Source: Alphaproteobacteria bacterium
Lineage (GTDB): Bacteria > Pseudomonadota > Alphaproteobacteria > UBA9219 > RFNS01
Length of the DNA: 32,216 nt
Direction: 5' to 3'
Assembly: GCA_017996055.1 (NCBI GenBank)
Contig: JAGOHT010000003.1
Coordinates: forward strand, 1 to 32,216
The notes beneath the pieces are model-generated. The model was not told where the DNA came from. It was given only the letters and a program-made list of their open reading frames with translations, and ran no database searches. This document shows positions 8,338 to 17,001 of this stretch, in pieces (within the stretch, counting starts at the first letter, position 1; every line of letters starts with the position of its first letter). The position numbers and the translations under genes were made by a program.

Positions 8338-10974
8338 ATGCGGTTTTTCCAATATCTCGCTTCGATAGCCCTTATTCTATTAGTGGTTGGCCTTGGTGCG
8401 GGTTTTTACCTGTTTTCGGTCTTCAGTCGCGACCTGCCTGACCATGCGGTTCTGAAAGATTATCGGCCACCGATTCTCTCACGCGTTTATGCCGGTGATG
8501 GGCGTCTGCTTTCCACAATAGCGGCGGAGCAGCGCGTCTTTGTCCCGATAGCCTCCGTGCCCAAGCGGGTGATTAACGCCTTCATTTCTGCCGAGGACAA
8601 AGATTTTTACACCCACATCGGTATCGATCCGGAGGGGATTGCCCGCGCGGGGCTCAATTATTTCCGCAAGGTCAAGGAAGGCAAGCGGGCAGGCGGCGCT
8701 TCAACCATCACCCAGCAGGTCGCCAAAAACTTCCTGCTTGGCGACGAATACAGCTTCTCTCGCAAAATCCGGGAGGCGATTCTGGCTGTGCGGATTGAGC
8801 GCGCGCTCAGCAAAAACCGCATTCTTGAGCTTTACCTCAACCAGATTTTTCTCGGTAACCGCTCTTATGGCGTGGCCGCCGCCGCACAGAACTATTTCGC
8901 CAAGGCGCTTGATGAGTTGACGATTGCCGAGGCCGCTTATCTCGCTGCTTTGCCAAAAGCGCCCAACAACTACCATCCAGTGCGAAATCACGATAAAGCT
9001 ACGGAGCGCCGCAACTGGGTCATTGGCCGAATGCTGGAAGACGGGCGTATAACGGCTGAGGAAGCCAAGGCGGCGCAGGCCGAGCCAATTACCATGCACA
9101 CGCGCGACGTCGAGGCAATGGTCACGGCGGATTATTATGCCGAGGAAGTGCGCCGTGACTTAATCGACCGCTTTGGCGAGCAAACCGTGCTGGAAGGTGG
9201 GCTTGTCGTTCGAACCAGCTTAGACCCAGCCTTGCAAAGTGCGGCGACAAAAGCGCTGCGAGACGGTCTGACCGACTTTGACCGGCGGGTGCGGGGCTAT
9301 CGCGGGCCAGTCGCACATTTGAAAAATATGCAAAACTGGCGCGCCGAGCTAGCAGCTATTGCGATACCGGCGGGGGGGGAGGATTGGGAGCTTGCCGTCG
9401 TGCTGCGTATTTTGGCTGATAAGGTAGAGATTGGCCTACGCGATGGCCATGGGGCGCAGATTCCATGGGCAGAGATGCGCTGGGCGCGTAAGGAGCTGGC
9501 TAGGGGGTTTGGTCCGGCCGTAAACAAGCCGTCGGATGTTTTGAGTGTCGGCGATGTCGTGCTGGCGGAGGCGCTGAGCGACGATCGCACCCGTTTCGCC
9601 TTACGCCAAGTGCCGAAAGTCTCCGGCGCCATCGTGGCGATGAACCCGCATACGGGGCGCGTCTATGCCATGACCGGCGGCTTCAGCACGAAAATGAGCC
9701 AGTTCAATCGGGCGACCCAGGCGCAGCGCCAACCGGGCTCCTCTTTCAAACCGTTCGTCTATCTGGCGGCTCTTGATAACGGCTTTACGCCGTCGAGCCT
9801 CGTGATGGATGCACCTTTTGCCTATAGTCAGGGGCCGGGGTTGCCGCTCTGGCGGCCAGAAAATTATTCGCAACAGTTTTACGGCCCCACGCCGCTACGC
9901 GTTGGCCTTGAAAAATCACGTAACGTCATGACCGTGCGGCTGGCCAACAAGGTCGGCATGAACACGATTGTCGATTACGCCAAGAAATTCGGTATTGCCG
10001 ATACTATGCCAACTTTCTTATCTTTCGCGCTCGGTTCGAAAGAGACCACGGTGCTGCGACTGACCACCGCTTACGCCATGCTTGATAATGGCGGCAAGAA
10101 AATCAGCCCGACATTGATTGACCGCGTGCAGGACCGCGATGGTCGCACGATTTGGCGGCGCGATGCGACACAGTGTCCGACTTGTCAGGTGTCGGATGAC
10201 CAGACCTCGAATTTTGTCGCGCCGGAAATTTCCGATACGCGCGAACAAATTTCTGATCCGCGCACGGTCTACCAGCTGGTGACAATGATGCAGGGCGTTT
10301 GCGAGCGTGGCACCGCGGCAGCCTTGCGGGCGCTGGGTAAACCGGTCGCTGGGAAAACCGGCACGACGAATGACAGCAAGGACGTCTGGTTTATCGGCTT
10401 CACGCCTGACCTGGTGGCGGGAGTCTTCGTCGGTTACGACAATCCGGAGCCACTTGGCTCACATGAGACCGGCGCCAGCATCGCTGTACCGGTGTTCGAG
10501 AGCTTTATGCATGCCGCGCTGAAAGACCAACCGGCCACGCCATTCCGAGTGCCTCCTGGCTTGCGTCAGGTACGCATTGATGCGTCAACCGGACGCCCGG
10601 CTGGTGAAGAAACCAAACTGGCGATTTGGGAAGCTTTCTTGCCAGGGACAGAGCCTGGCGATGCGCCGCCGCCTATCCTTGATGGTAGCGCCGGAGAAGT
10701 TGGCTATGTGCCACCTGACCAACGCGTGGAGACGCCCGACGGTGTCAACCCTGAAGGCAGCGAGCCCCTTATGCAAGGACCAAACGGCGCTTATCCCTGG
10801 CCTCCGACCGATGACGCCGCAAACCCCGGTATGATCGCGCCGCAAACGGCACAGCCAGGCACATATCCCGCAAGCGTGAACGGAGCTATGCAGGGGATGC
10901 CCGATCCGCGCGCCATTATTCAGAACAGTGGGACTCCACCGACTCCAGCGCCCCAGCCAGGCGGCTTATACTAA
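8338..10974 (+). CDS. mrcA: Penicillin-binding protein 1A, bifunctional peptidoglycan synthase
   Basis: Polymerises glycan strands and cross-links peptides in the periplasm, anchored in the inner membrane. From ATG 8338 the protein has 878 residues and begins MRFFQYLASIALILLVVGLG, a typical PBP1A anchor; a GTG five codons earlier is the only upstream alternative. The glycosyltransferase domain shows AEDKDFYTHIGID (catalytic Glu86), GGASTITQQVAKN, RKIREAILAVRIE and LELYLNQIFLG. The transpeptidase domain has SSFK (Ser468-Lys471), SRN (527-529) and KTG (673-675). After about residue 760 comes a Pro/Gly-rich low-complexity tail of about 115 residues that lacks known domains. It converges on folKP with stop codons directly abutting. 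Confidence 0.97.
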   Translation: MRFFQYLASIALILLVVGLGAGFYLFSVFSRDLPDHAVLKDYRPPILSRVYAGDGRLLSTIAAEQRVFVPIASVPKRVINAFISAEDKDFYTHIGIDPEGIARAGLNYFRKVKEGKRAGGASTITQQVAKNFLLGDEYSFSRKIREAILAVRIERALSKNRILELYLNQIFLGNRSYGVAAAAQNYFAKALDELTIAEAAYLAALPKAPNNYHPVRNHDKATERRNWVIGRMLEDGRITAEEAKAAQAEPITMHTRDVEAMVTADYYAEEVRRDLIDRFGEQTVLEGGLVVRTSLDPALQSAATKALRDGLTDFDRRVRGYRGPVAHLKNMQNWRAELAAIAIPAGGEDWELAVVLRILADKVEIGLRDGHGAQIPWAEMRWARKELARGFGPAVNKPSDVLSVGDVVLAEALSDDRTRFALRQVPKVSGAIVAMNPHTGRVYAMTGGFSTKMSQFNRATQAQRQPGSSFKPFVYLAALDNGFTPSSLVMDAPFAYSQGPGLPLWRPENYSQQFYGPTPLRVGLEKSRNVMTVRLANKVGMNTIVDYAKKFGIADTMPTFLSFALGSKETTVLRLTTAYAMLDNGGKKISPTLIDRVQDRDGRTIWRRDATQCPTCQVSDDQTSNFVAPEISDTREQISDPRTVYQLVTMMQGVCERGTAAALRALGKPVAGKTGTTNDSKDVWFIGFTPDLVAGVFVGYDNPEPLGSHETGASIAVPVFESFMHAALKDQPATPFRVPPGLRQVRIDASTGRPAGEETKLAIWEAFLPGTEPGDAPPPILDGSAGEVGYVPPDQRVETPDGVNPEGSEPLMQGPNGAYPWPPTDDAANPGMIAPQTAQPGTYPASVNGAMQGMPDPRAIIQNSGTPPTPAPQPGGLY

Positions 10975-12255
10975 TTAGACCTGTTGCGTGATGTGCGCGA
11001 CAGCCAGCCATGCTGCGATGTGGCGTTCCGGTGCATGAACGCGTAGCACATCGACTCCGCGGCGGCAGAGCTCAAGCGAAACGCCCATACCGGCATCGTC
11101 ACGGTTTGCGGCGGACGCCGCGGTCCACAGCTGCATAAAAGATTTGCGCGAATGACCAATGAGCAGACGCACTGGCAAATCCTGCAATTCCTGACAACGC
11201 TGCAACAGCGTGAGCGATTGCTGTGGTGTTTTACCAAAGCCGATACCCGGGTCGAGTAGCACACGGCTGAGCGCGATGCCCTGGCGGTCGAGCAATGCCA
11301 GTTTCTCGAGCGCCCAGTCGCGCACGGTCGCGACCGGATCGCAGGCTCCTTCAAGAACCTTCGTGCGGTCGGCGGGTATAGAAAGACTGTGCATTAAGAC
11401 ATAATCACAGGCGCTATTCTTAAGTAGCGGCAGCATGGCGGGATCGGTCAGGCCGCTCACATCGTTGATGATATCCGCCCCAAGTGCGAGTGCCTTTTCC
11501 GCCGTGCTGGCGCGGTAGGTATCGATGCTGAGGTGGGGGCGGAAGAACTGCCCATGATAACGCTGCTTGATGAGGCGCAACATCGGCTCAAGCCTTTGCC
11601 ACTCTTCGCCTGCCGTGAGTGGCAGCGCGCCTGGGCGGGTTGATTCTGCGCCGAGGTCCAATATTTGTACACCCGCACGGTCATAGGTCTCCAGCCGCTC
11701 CGAACATTGTTCCGGCGTGGCCAGCGCACCACCGTCGGAGAATGAGTCCGGCGTCAGATTGAGAATACCCATCCAAAGTGGGGCGTGGGTTGGTAAGCGA
11801 CGTGCTGCGCTCAGAACTAATTGGCCGTTCGGTAGGGTTAAATCGGGCGCGCAATGGAGCAGCGGGTCGAGGGCGAAGCTGCGTTCATAAAGTCCGTAAT
11901 GAGGGATTTGCAGATTGGGCTCAGCGATAGCATCATTTCCGAACAGCAGGATGTCGAGATCGATGACACGCGGAGCCCAGCGCTCCGCCGCGACACGACC
12001 GAGCATATTCTCAATATTCTTGAGCGCTGCCAACAACGCCTGCGGTGTTCCAAGCCAGTTGAGCCCAAGCACACTATTGAGATAAGGGATATTCCAACCG
12101 TCGGGCGCATTCGGCGGCAGGAGAGCCGGTGTCATGAATACCGGCCCGGCCTTTAGGGGCTTGGCATCCGGATGAGCGAACAAAGCCCGACCGGCGGCCT
12201 CAAGATTCGCACGCCGGTCGCCAAGATTGCTGCCAAGACCGATATAACACTGCAT
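10975..12255 (-). CDS. folKP: Fused HPPK-DHPS: bifunctional folate synthesis enzyme (FolK-FolP)
   Basis: Pyrophosphorylates 6-hydroxymethyl-dihydropterin and then condenses it with p-aminobenzoate to dihydropteroate. The 426-residue protein is a true fusion without an internal stop. Residues 1 to about 158 are HPPK (IGLGSNLGDRRANL at the N terminus, RWAPRVIDLDILLFG, IPHYGLYERSFAL). Residues about 160-426 are DHPS (MGILNLTPDSFSDGG, GAESTRPGA, LSIDTYRA, ADIINDVSG, LDPGIGFGKT, LIGHSRKSF, VLRVHAP). Separate genes are more usual in free-living proteobacteria; fusions are known in Chlamydiae, Rickettsia and some others. It starts 21 bases after the CADD-family gene on the same strand, so pABA supply and pABA use are encoded side by side. 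No clear Shine-Dalgarno is seen, which suggests coupling to the upstream gene. Confidence 0.95.
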   Translation of the reverse strand: MQCYIGLGSNLGDRRANLEAAGRALFAHPDAKPLKAGPVFMTPALLPPNAPDGWNIPYLNSVLGLNWLGTPQALLAALKNIENMLGRVAAERWAPRVIDLDILLFGNDAIAEPNLQIPHYGLYERSFALDPLLHCAPDLTLPNGQLVLSAARRLPTHAPLWMGILNLTPDSFSDGGALATPEQCSERLETYDRAGVQILDLGAESTRPGALPLTAGEEWQRLEPMLRLIKQRYHGQFFRPHLSIDTYRASTAEKALALGADIINDVSGLTDPAMLPLLKNSACDYVLMHSLSIPADRTKVLEGACDPVATVRDWALEKLALLDRQGIALSRVLLDPGIGFGKTPQQSLTLLQRCQELQDLPVRLLIGHSRKSFMQLWTAASAANRDDAGMGVSLELCRRGVDVLRVHAPERHIAAWLAVAHITQQV

Positions 12256-12276
12256 GAAGTAGAGCGGCGAAACGCC

Positions 12277-12945
12277 TTAAGCGGCGCAGCGCTGCCCGTC
12301 ACAGCCATGCACTTCGCTCAAGAAGTCCCAGAGTGCGGTCGCTGCGCGTTCTGCAGCTTGGGCAGCCTCCTGCTTTTTATCTTCCGGCAGAGTGTCAAGA
12401 ATATCCTTAAGCACTTGCCGGTGCTCCACATCCGCCGTCTTGTGCACTTCAAAGAACTGCAAAGTCGCGGCATCGTTGATGCCATACTGCGTCTTCAGAC
12501 CTGTGATTTTGGAATCAGCAATTTCTGGCACTTGCGATTCATAGGCGTAAAGCGCCCCTAGCCCTACGTGATACGAAGAATGGGCGGCGTCGAAGAAGGT
12601 CTTTATCACCTTTTGTATGGCCGGGCGTGGCACACTGGATTTGACGGAATCTTCATCAGCGCCAACACCAGCGGCGAACTGCAGCCACAATTCGGGGTGC
12701 GACTTATCGTAGCCGACGCCTTCTTCATCGTTAAGATTTTCAAGGATAGCACGGCGCTGTGTTGCGTCTTCACACTGAGAGTGAATGGCGCCCAGGTAGC
12801 GCGGGAACGCCGCAACGTGATGATAATATTGCGCCGCATAGTCCTTGAGCTGCTCGGGGGTGATTTTACCCTGCATCCAATCCATATAGAATGGGTGCTG
12901 CAACAAGTGCAAAGGTGCGAGTTTGGCGGCGAAAGTATCGATCAT
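12277..12945 (-). CDS. CADD-family protein, probable self-sacrificing p-aminobenzoate synthase
   Basis: A 222-residue all-helical heme-oxygenase-like (TenA/PqqC fold) di-metal protein of the CADD folate-related family. From known Chlamydia trachomatis CADD, the di-metal ligands map here to Glu74, His83, Glu136, His168, Asp172 and His175 (HKTADVEH). The tyrosine that becomes pABA maps to Tyr20 (HPFYMDW), the second tyrosine of the radical relay to Tyr36, and the amino-donor lysine to Lys146 (ESQVPEIADSK, 10 residues after Glu136 as in CADD). CADD makes pABA from its own side chain, bypassing PabA/B/C. Mapping uses my memory of the CADD sequence. ATG 12945 is chosen over an upstream TTG. It ends in a Cys-containing tail (GCDGQRCAA). 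It is directly upstream of folKP, the pABA user. pABA synthesis is inferred, not shown. A generic oxygenase or thiaminase is less likely. Confidence 0.86.
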   Translation of the reverse strand: MIDTFAAKLAPLHLLQHPFYMDWMQGKITPEQLKDYAAQYYHHVAAFPRYLGAIHSQCEDATQRRAILENLNDEEGVGYDKSHPELWLQFAAGVGADEDSVKSSVPRPAIQKVIKTFFDAAHSSYHVGLGALYAYESQVPEIADSKITGLKTQYGINDAATLQFFEVHKTADVEHRQVLKDILDTLPEDKKQEAAQAAERAATALWDFLSEVHGCDGQRCAA

Positions 12946-13026
12946 GGCGGCTTCTTTCGTTAGAGGGCAAGGCAAATAACCTATGTCATCTTTTCGGCAG
13001 AAGCAACGCGCGCGTTCGATAAAAGC

Positions 13027-13066
13027 TTGAAATCAGCTAGTGCAATGAGCATAACTCTTCGAGTTA
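13027..13066 (+). promoter_or_regulatory. Candidate prfB promoter overlapped by a palindrome
   Basis: TTGAAA (13027-13032), 17 bases, then CATAAC (13050-13055) resembles a housekeeping promoter and lies 38 bases before the prfB ATG. A perfect palindrome TAACTC-TTC-GAGTTA (13052-13066) begins inside the -10 element, where a repressor could act. It lies in the 147-base divergent gap between the CADD gene and prfB. Seen by eye only. Confidence 0.4.
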
Positions 13067-13092
13067 CGTCACTTTACGGACTTAGGACAATT

Positions 13093-14209
13093 ATGCGTGC
13101 TGAAATTTTAGCGGTTGTTGCGGCGGTTGAAAAATCGCTGTCCCTGCTGAGGAGGCATCTTTGACTACGAAAAGTCGTGTGCCCGCCTTGAGGAGCTGAA
13201 CGCTCTCGCCGAGAATCCCCAGTTATGGAATGATTCAAAAAACGCGCAGGAAGTGATGCGTGAACGCACCAAGCTAGACCAGGCTTTGGGTGTCTATCGC
13301 AGCCTGGCGGCTGAGTTGGCGAACGGCATCGGCCTTTTGGAAATGGCTGAGGCGGAAGCCGACGCCGAACTCGTCGCGGAAGCCGAGCAGTCGCTCTTCC
13401 AGTTACAGGCAAAAGCGGCACAACGCGAGCTTGAAAGCCTGTTGTCCGGTGAAGCGGACGGTAATGATTGCTACCTTGAAGTCAATGCAGGCGCAGGCGG
13501 AACGGAAGCCCAGGATTGGGCACAGATGCTGCTACGCATGTATTCTCGCTGGGCGGAACAGCATGGCTACAAAATTGAGCTGCTGGATGAGAGCGGCGGT
13601 GAAGAGGCGGGAATTAAGTCCGCAACAATTCAGATAACCGGCCACAACGCCTATGGCTGGCTCAAGACGGAGTCAGGCGTCCACCGCCTGGTGCGGATTA
13701 GCCCTTATGATTCAAATGCGCGACGTCATACCAGTTTCTCCAGCGTCGCGGTCACGCCTGTAATCGATGACACCATCGATATCGTGGTCAACGAGGCGGA
13801 TCTCAAGATTGATACTTATCGGGCATCTGGCGCGGGTGGTCAGCATGTAAATAAAACCGAAAGCGCCGTCCGCTTCACCCATTTACCGACCGGCATTATC
13901 GTTGCCTGTCAGCAGGAACGGTCGCAGCATAAGAACCGCGAAAAGGCAATGAAGATGCTGAAAGCGCGGCTTTATGAATTGGAGCTGAAAAAGCGCGAGG
14001 CCGCCGCGGATGCCGTGGAAGCGCAGAAAACCGATATCGGTTGGGGACACCAGATCCGTTCCTATGTCTTGCAACCCTATCAGATGGTCAAGGATCAGCG
14101 TACTTCTGTCGAGAACACGCAGGCGCAAGCCGTGCTCGATGGTGATATCGATATGTTCCTGCAGGCTTCCTTGGCATCGCGCATCAAAGGACGCGAAGCG
14201 GAGGCTTAA
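13093..14209 (+). CDS. prfB: Peptide chain release factor 2, made through a +1 programmed frameshift
   Basis: Recognises UGA and UAA and releases the nascent peptide. Reading starts at ATG 13093 and runs 23 codons ([23 protein letters not shown]), then meets an in-frame TGA at 13162-13164. A +1 shift on CTT continues as [15 protein letters not shown] to TAA 14207, giving about 371 residues, the normal RF2 length. The GGQ peptidyl-hydrolysis motif is at 248-250 (E. coli 250-252). The stop-recognition tripeptide is SPY (203-205) rather than SPF, in [13 protein letters not shown], a variant I recall from other alphaproteobacteria. Annotating only the downstream frame would lose the N terminus. 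The stop codon overlaps the convergent rcnA-like stop by three bases. Confidence 0.95.
13150..13165 (+). promoter_or_regulatory. prfB autoregulatory +1 frameshift site
   Basis: AGGAGGCATCTTTGAC contains the three known elements: an internal Shine-Dalgarno AGGAGG three bases before the slippery CTT, the CTT codon itself, and TGA followed by C, a weak termination context. When RF2 is scarce the ribosome slips +1 and full RF2 is made; when plentiful, it stops. In E. coli the equivalent is AGGGGGTATCTTTGAC. Confidence 0.95.
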
Positions 14210-15030
14210 TCCTTCGCCGGATGCAACAGGCTGGTCACGCCATGATAGGCGAGTATGACAGCAACCAGCAGTATAAGCGCGCAAGAGATATAAGGGGCGT
14301 AGCGCGTCAGGCTTAGCAAACTAGGCCAGCGACGATGTGCATGACGTAAACTCAGCGCAGCGATGATGCCAGAGAGTACCAGCGTCAAGGCCAAGCCGAT
14401 GCTAAAGCAAAGCACGAGGCCTAAGCCCAAACTTACAGCCTTAATCTGCAGGCAGAGCAACAGAACAGTAATGGCGGCCGGGCAGGGCAGTAAACCGCCG
14501 GTTAGGCCGAACATGATGACCTGAGCATCGGTGGCTTGGCCATTGCCGAATTGTTTTTGTATTGCGGCGGCGTGGGCAGCTGCGTGAACATCAACTGCAC
14601 CCACTGGTTCTTTGTCATGATGGTGGTCATGACTGTGATGCTCATGATCGTGGTGATCATGATGATGGGTGTGATCATGCGCTATGGAAACGCGCCGGAG
14701 ACGATAAAGCATCCAAAGCGCTACACCGCCCATTATGACCGCGGAGAGTAACTGGAAATAAGGCTCTGTTGTCCCGGCGTTCCAGTGGCTACCGAAGCTA
14801 AGCCCGATATACGCGACCAGCCAGACCACCGCCGTATGTGAGAGTGTCGCTGCGACGCCGAGCATAACGGCCTGGCGTACGGTGCCGTTAATGGCGATGA
14901 TAAAGGCTGCCATCATGCTCTTGGAATGGCCAGGTTCGAGCCCATGCAAAGCACCTAAGAGGATGGCGCTGGGGATGAACATCCAGGCTTGTGCAGCGCC
15001 CTGCTGCAAGAGTGCGGAAAATTCCGGCAT
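14206..15030 (-). CDS. RcnA-type nickel/cobalt efflux permease
   Basis: Inner-membrane exporter of Ni2+/Co2+ in the NicO/RcnA family. The 274-residue protein has the family signature [17 protein letters not shown] near residue 28, [15 protein letters not shown], and a second conserved segment [18 protein letters not shown]. Six or so hydrophobic segments can be seen. A long His/Asp-rich loop at about residues 118-142 (over a dozen His) is the expected metal-binding stretch. ATG 15030 is chosen: it has AAGGAAC/AAAGGG upstream and begins the family homology, whereas the longer open frame runs back inside the acyl-CoA dehydrogenase gene. It is 29 bases after that gene, so probably co-transcribed. 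No RcnR-type regulator is nearby. Confidence 0.9.
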   Translation of the reverse strand: MPEFSALLQQGAAQAWMFIPSAILLGALHGLEPGHSKSMMAAFIIAINGTVRQAVMLGVAATLSHTAVVWLVAYIGLSFGSHWNAGTTEPYFQLLSAVIMGGVALWMLYRLRRVSIAHDHTHHHDHHDHEHHSHDHHHDKEPVGAVDVHAAAHAAAIQKQFGNGQATDAQVIMFGLTGGLLPCPAAITVLLLCLQIKAVSLGLGLVLCFSIGLALTLVLSGIIAALSLRHAHRRWPSLLSLTRYAPYISCALILLVAVILAYHGVTSLLHPAKD

Positions 15031-15059
15031 ACCCTTTGTTCCTTTGCACAGGTCGCGGC

Positions 15060-16871
15060 TTAGAAGTAGTCTTTCGGCACGTCTTTGATGATGGCGTGAC
15101 CGCTCATGGCCATGCGCAAGCTCGTCGTATGCGGCATGATATGCTCGGCGTAGTAGCGCGCGGTAAGAAGTTTGTCGCGCAGGTAACGCTCGCTGAAGTC
15201 CGTGCCACCGGTGGTGCGCTGATAGAGTGCTTGCACGGTCGCGTGCGCCAGATACATGCCGCCGAGCGCAATGCCACACAGGCGTAGGTAGTTGCTGGCG
15301 CAGGCTGCTGCAGCAGGCTTGTTATTTCGAATAAGTTCCAGCATTTCTTGCGTCGCGGTTTCAAGATCCGTGCGCGCGAAAGCCAGCTGATAGCGAATGC
15401 TGCGGGCATCGTCGCCGCCGTCGAAGCGAACGATTTCATGCTCAACGCGCTTTATCTCGGAACAGATTTCATACATAGCCGCGCCGCTGTCACGCGAGAG
15501 CTTGCGGAAGACTAAGTCACCAGCCTGAATGCCGTTGGTGCCTTCGTAAATTGCCAACACCCTTGCATCGCGGTAATGCTGCGCGAGTCCGGTTTCCTCA
15601 ATATAGCCCATGCCGCCGCAGACCTGAATGGCAAGGCTGGTGACCTCGTTCGCCATATCGGTGAGCCAGGCCTTGACGATTGGCATATAGAGATTGTGCC
15701 GGATATGCGATTTGACATCACCCTTCATCCTTGCGCGATCGGCCATATAGCCGGTGGCGATGGCCAGGGCGCGACCGGCTTCAATCTGCGCCCGCATCGT
15801 CATCAACATGCGTTTGACGTCGGGATGTTCAATGATGGCGACGTCTGTAGGCTCGGCTTCTTCGATTTGCGGCTCTTCGTCCGGTCGCGGCTGCGTGATG
15901 ACGCGGCCTTGGATGCGGGTCTTGGCGTAGGCCAGAGCGTCTTGGTAGGCGCGCTCTGCAATGCCGAGACCCTGTATGCCGACGCCGATGCGCGCATTGT
16001 TCATCATGGTGAACATCGCGGCCATGCCCCCATCGATCTCGCCAATGAGATAGCCAATAGCGCCGTCATTATCGCCGTAGGCTAAGACGCAGGTTGGGCT
16101 GGCGTGGAGGCCGAGCTTATGCTCAAGCGACACTACGCGAATATCATTCTGTTTGCCGAGTGTGCCGTCTGGTTTGACCAGAATTTTCGGCACCAGAAAA
16201 AGCGAAAGACCTTTACTCCCCGCAGGCGCATCCGGTAAACGGGCTAGCACGAAATGCACGATATTCTCGGTCATATCGTGATCGCCGTAGCTGATAAAAA
16301 TTTTCTGCCCACGGATACGGAAGAATCCGCCATCTGGCGTAGCCGTGGTACGAATGGCGCCGACATCCGTCCCGGCCTGCGACTCTGTGAGGTTCATCGT
16401 GCCGCACCATTCGCCACTGACCAACTTGGGCAAATAGACCGACTTTATCTCAGGAGCACCATGCTGGGACAGAAGCTCTATCGCACCCTGGTTCAGCAGG
16501 GTTGCGAGCGCCAGCGAAAGGTTCGCCGACTGGAACATTTCCTGCACAGCATAAGCCAGGCACCAAGGTAGTCCCATTCCGTCAATCGCTGTCGGGAACG
16601 CGACATTATTCCAGCCACCAGCGACAAACCCGTCATAAGCCGCCTTAAAGCCTGGTGGTGTTTCTACCTTGCCATCTTTTAGCTGCGCGCCTGTTTTGTC
16701 GCCAGTGCGGTTGATTGGCGCGAAGCTGCCAGCCGCCAGAGCACCTGCACCATCGAGGACGCTGTCAATGAGCTCGGATGAAATCTCATGGCCAAGTCCC
16801 TGAAGATTCTGCACCCCGACTAGGTGCTTTAGGAGAAAGGCCAAATCGATAATGGGGGGTGTATAGGTCAT
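15060..16871 (-). CDS. Acyl-CoA dehydrogenase, DmdC-like long form
   Basis: FAD-dependent acyl-CoA dehydrogenase of 603 residues, longer than the 380-residue classic type. The N terminus (YTPPIIDLAFLLKHLVG) resembles the extension of 3-methylmercaptopropionyl-CoA dehydrogenase (DmdC) relatives. Middle domain motifs are MNLTESQAGTDVGAI, RIRGQKIFISYGDHD, and HASPTCVLAYGD. The catalytic-base region is YEGTNGIQ (Glu443). A further helical C-terminal domain (about 470-595) matches the acetyl-CoA dehydrogenase-like C-terminal extension. Substrate cannot be told from sequence: long or branched acyl-CoA or methylmercaptopropionyl-CoA are options. It stands alone apart from the downstream exporter, with no DMSP-pathway neighbours, so a DMSP role is not supported. 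Confidence 0.9.
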   Translation of the reverse strand: MTYTPPIIDLAFLLKHLVGVQNLQGLGHEISSELIDSVLDGAGALAAGSFAPINRTGDKTGAQLKDGKVETPPGFKAAYDGFVAGGWNNVAFPTAIDGMGLPWCLAYAVQEMFQSANLSLALATLLNQGAIELLSQHGAPEIKSVYLPKLVSGEWCGTMNLTESQAGTDVGAIRTTATPDGGFFRIRGQKIFISYGDHDMTENIVHFVLARLPDAPAGSKGLSLFLVPKILVKPDGTLGKQNDIRVVSLEHKLGLHASPTCVLAYGDNDGAIGYLIGEIDGGMAAMFTMMNNARIGVGIQGLGIAERAYQDALAYAKTRIQGRVITQPRPDEEPQIEEAEPTDVAIIEHPDVKRMLMTMRAQIEAGRALAIATGYMADRARMKGDVKSHIRHNLYMPIVKAWLTDMANEVTSLAIQVCGGMGYIEETGLAQHYRDARVLAIYEGTNGIQAGDLVFRKLSRDSGAAMYEICSEIKRVEHEIVRFDGGDDARSIRYQLAFARTDLETATQEMLELIRNNKPAAAACASNYLRLCGIALGGMYLAHATVQALYQRTTGGTDFSERYLRDKLLTARYYAEHIMPHTTSLRMAMSGHAIIKDVPKDYF

Positions 16872-17001
16872 CGCCTTATATTGGTGAACGGAGGGAGAAG
16901 AATCAACCGCATCGTGAAGTGACTACTCTATAGGCCAACCATTAGAAATTGCGTAATGCAGAATTGGCACGGGCTTTGCAAGTCATGCGTAGGAGGAAGC
17001 C

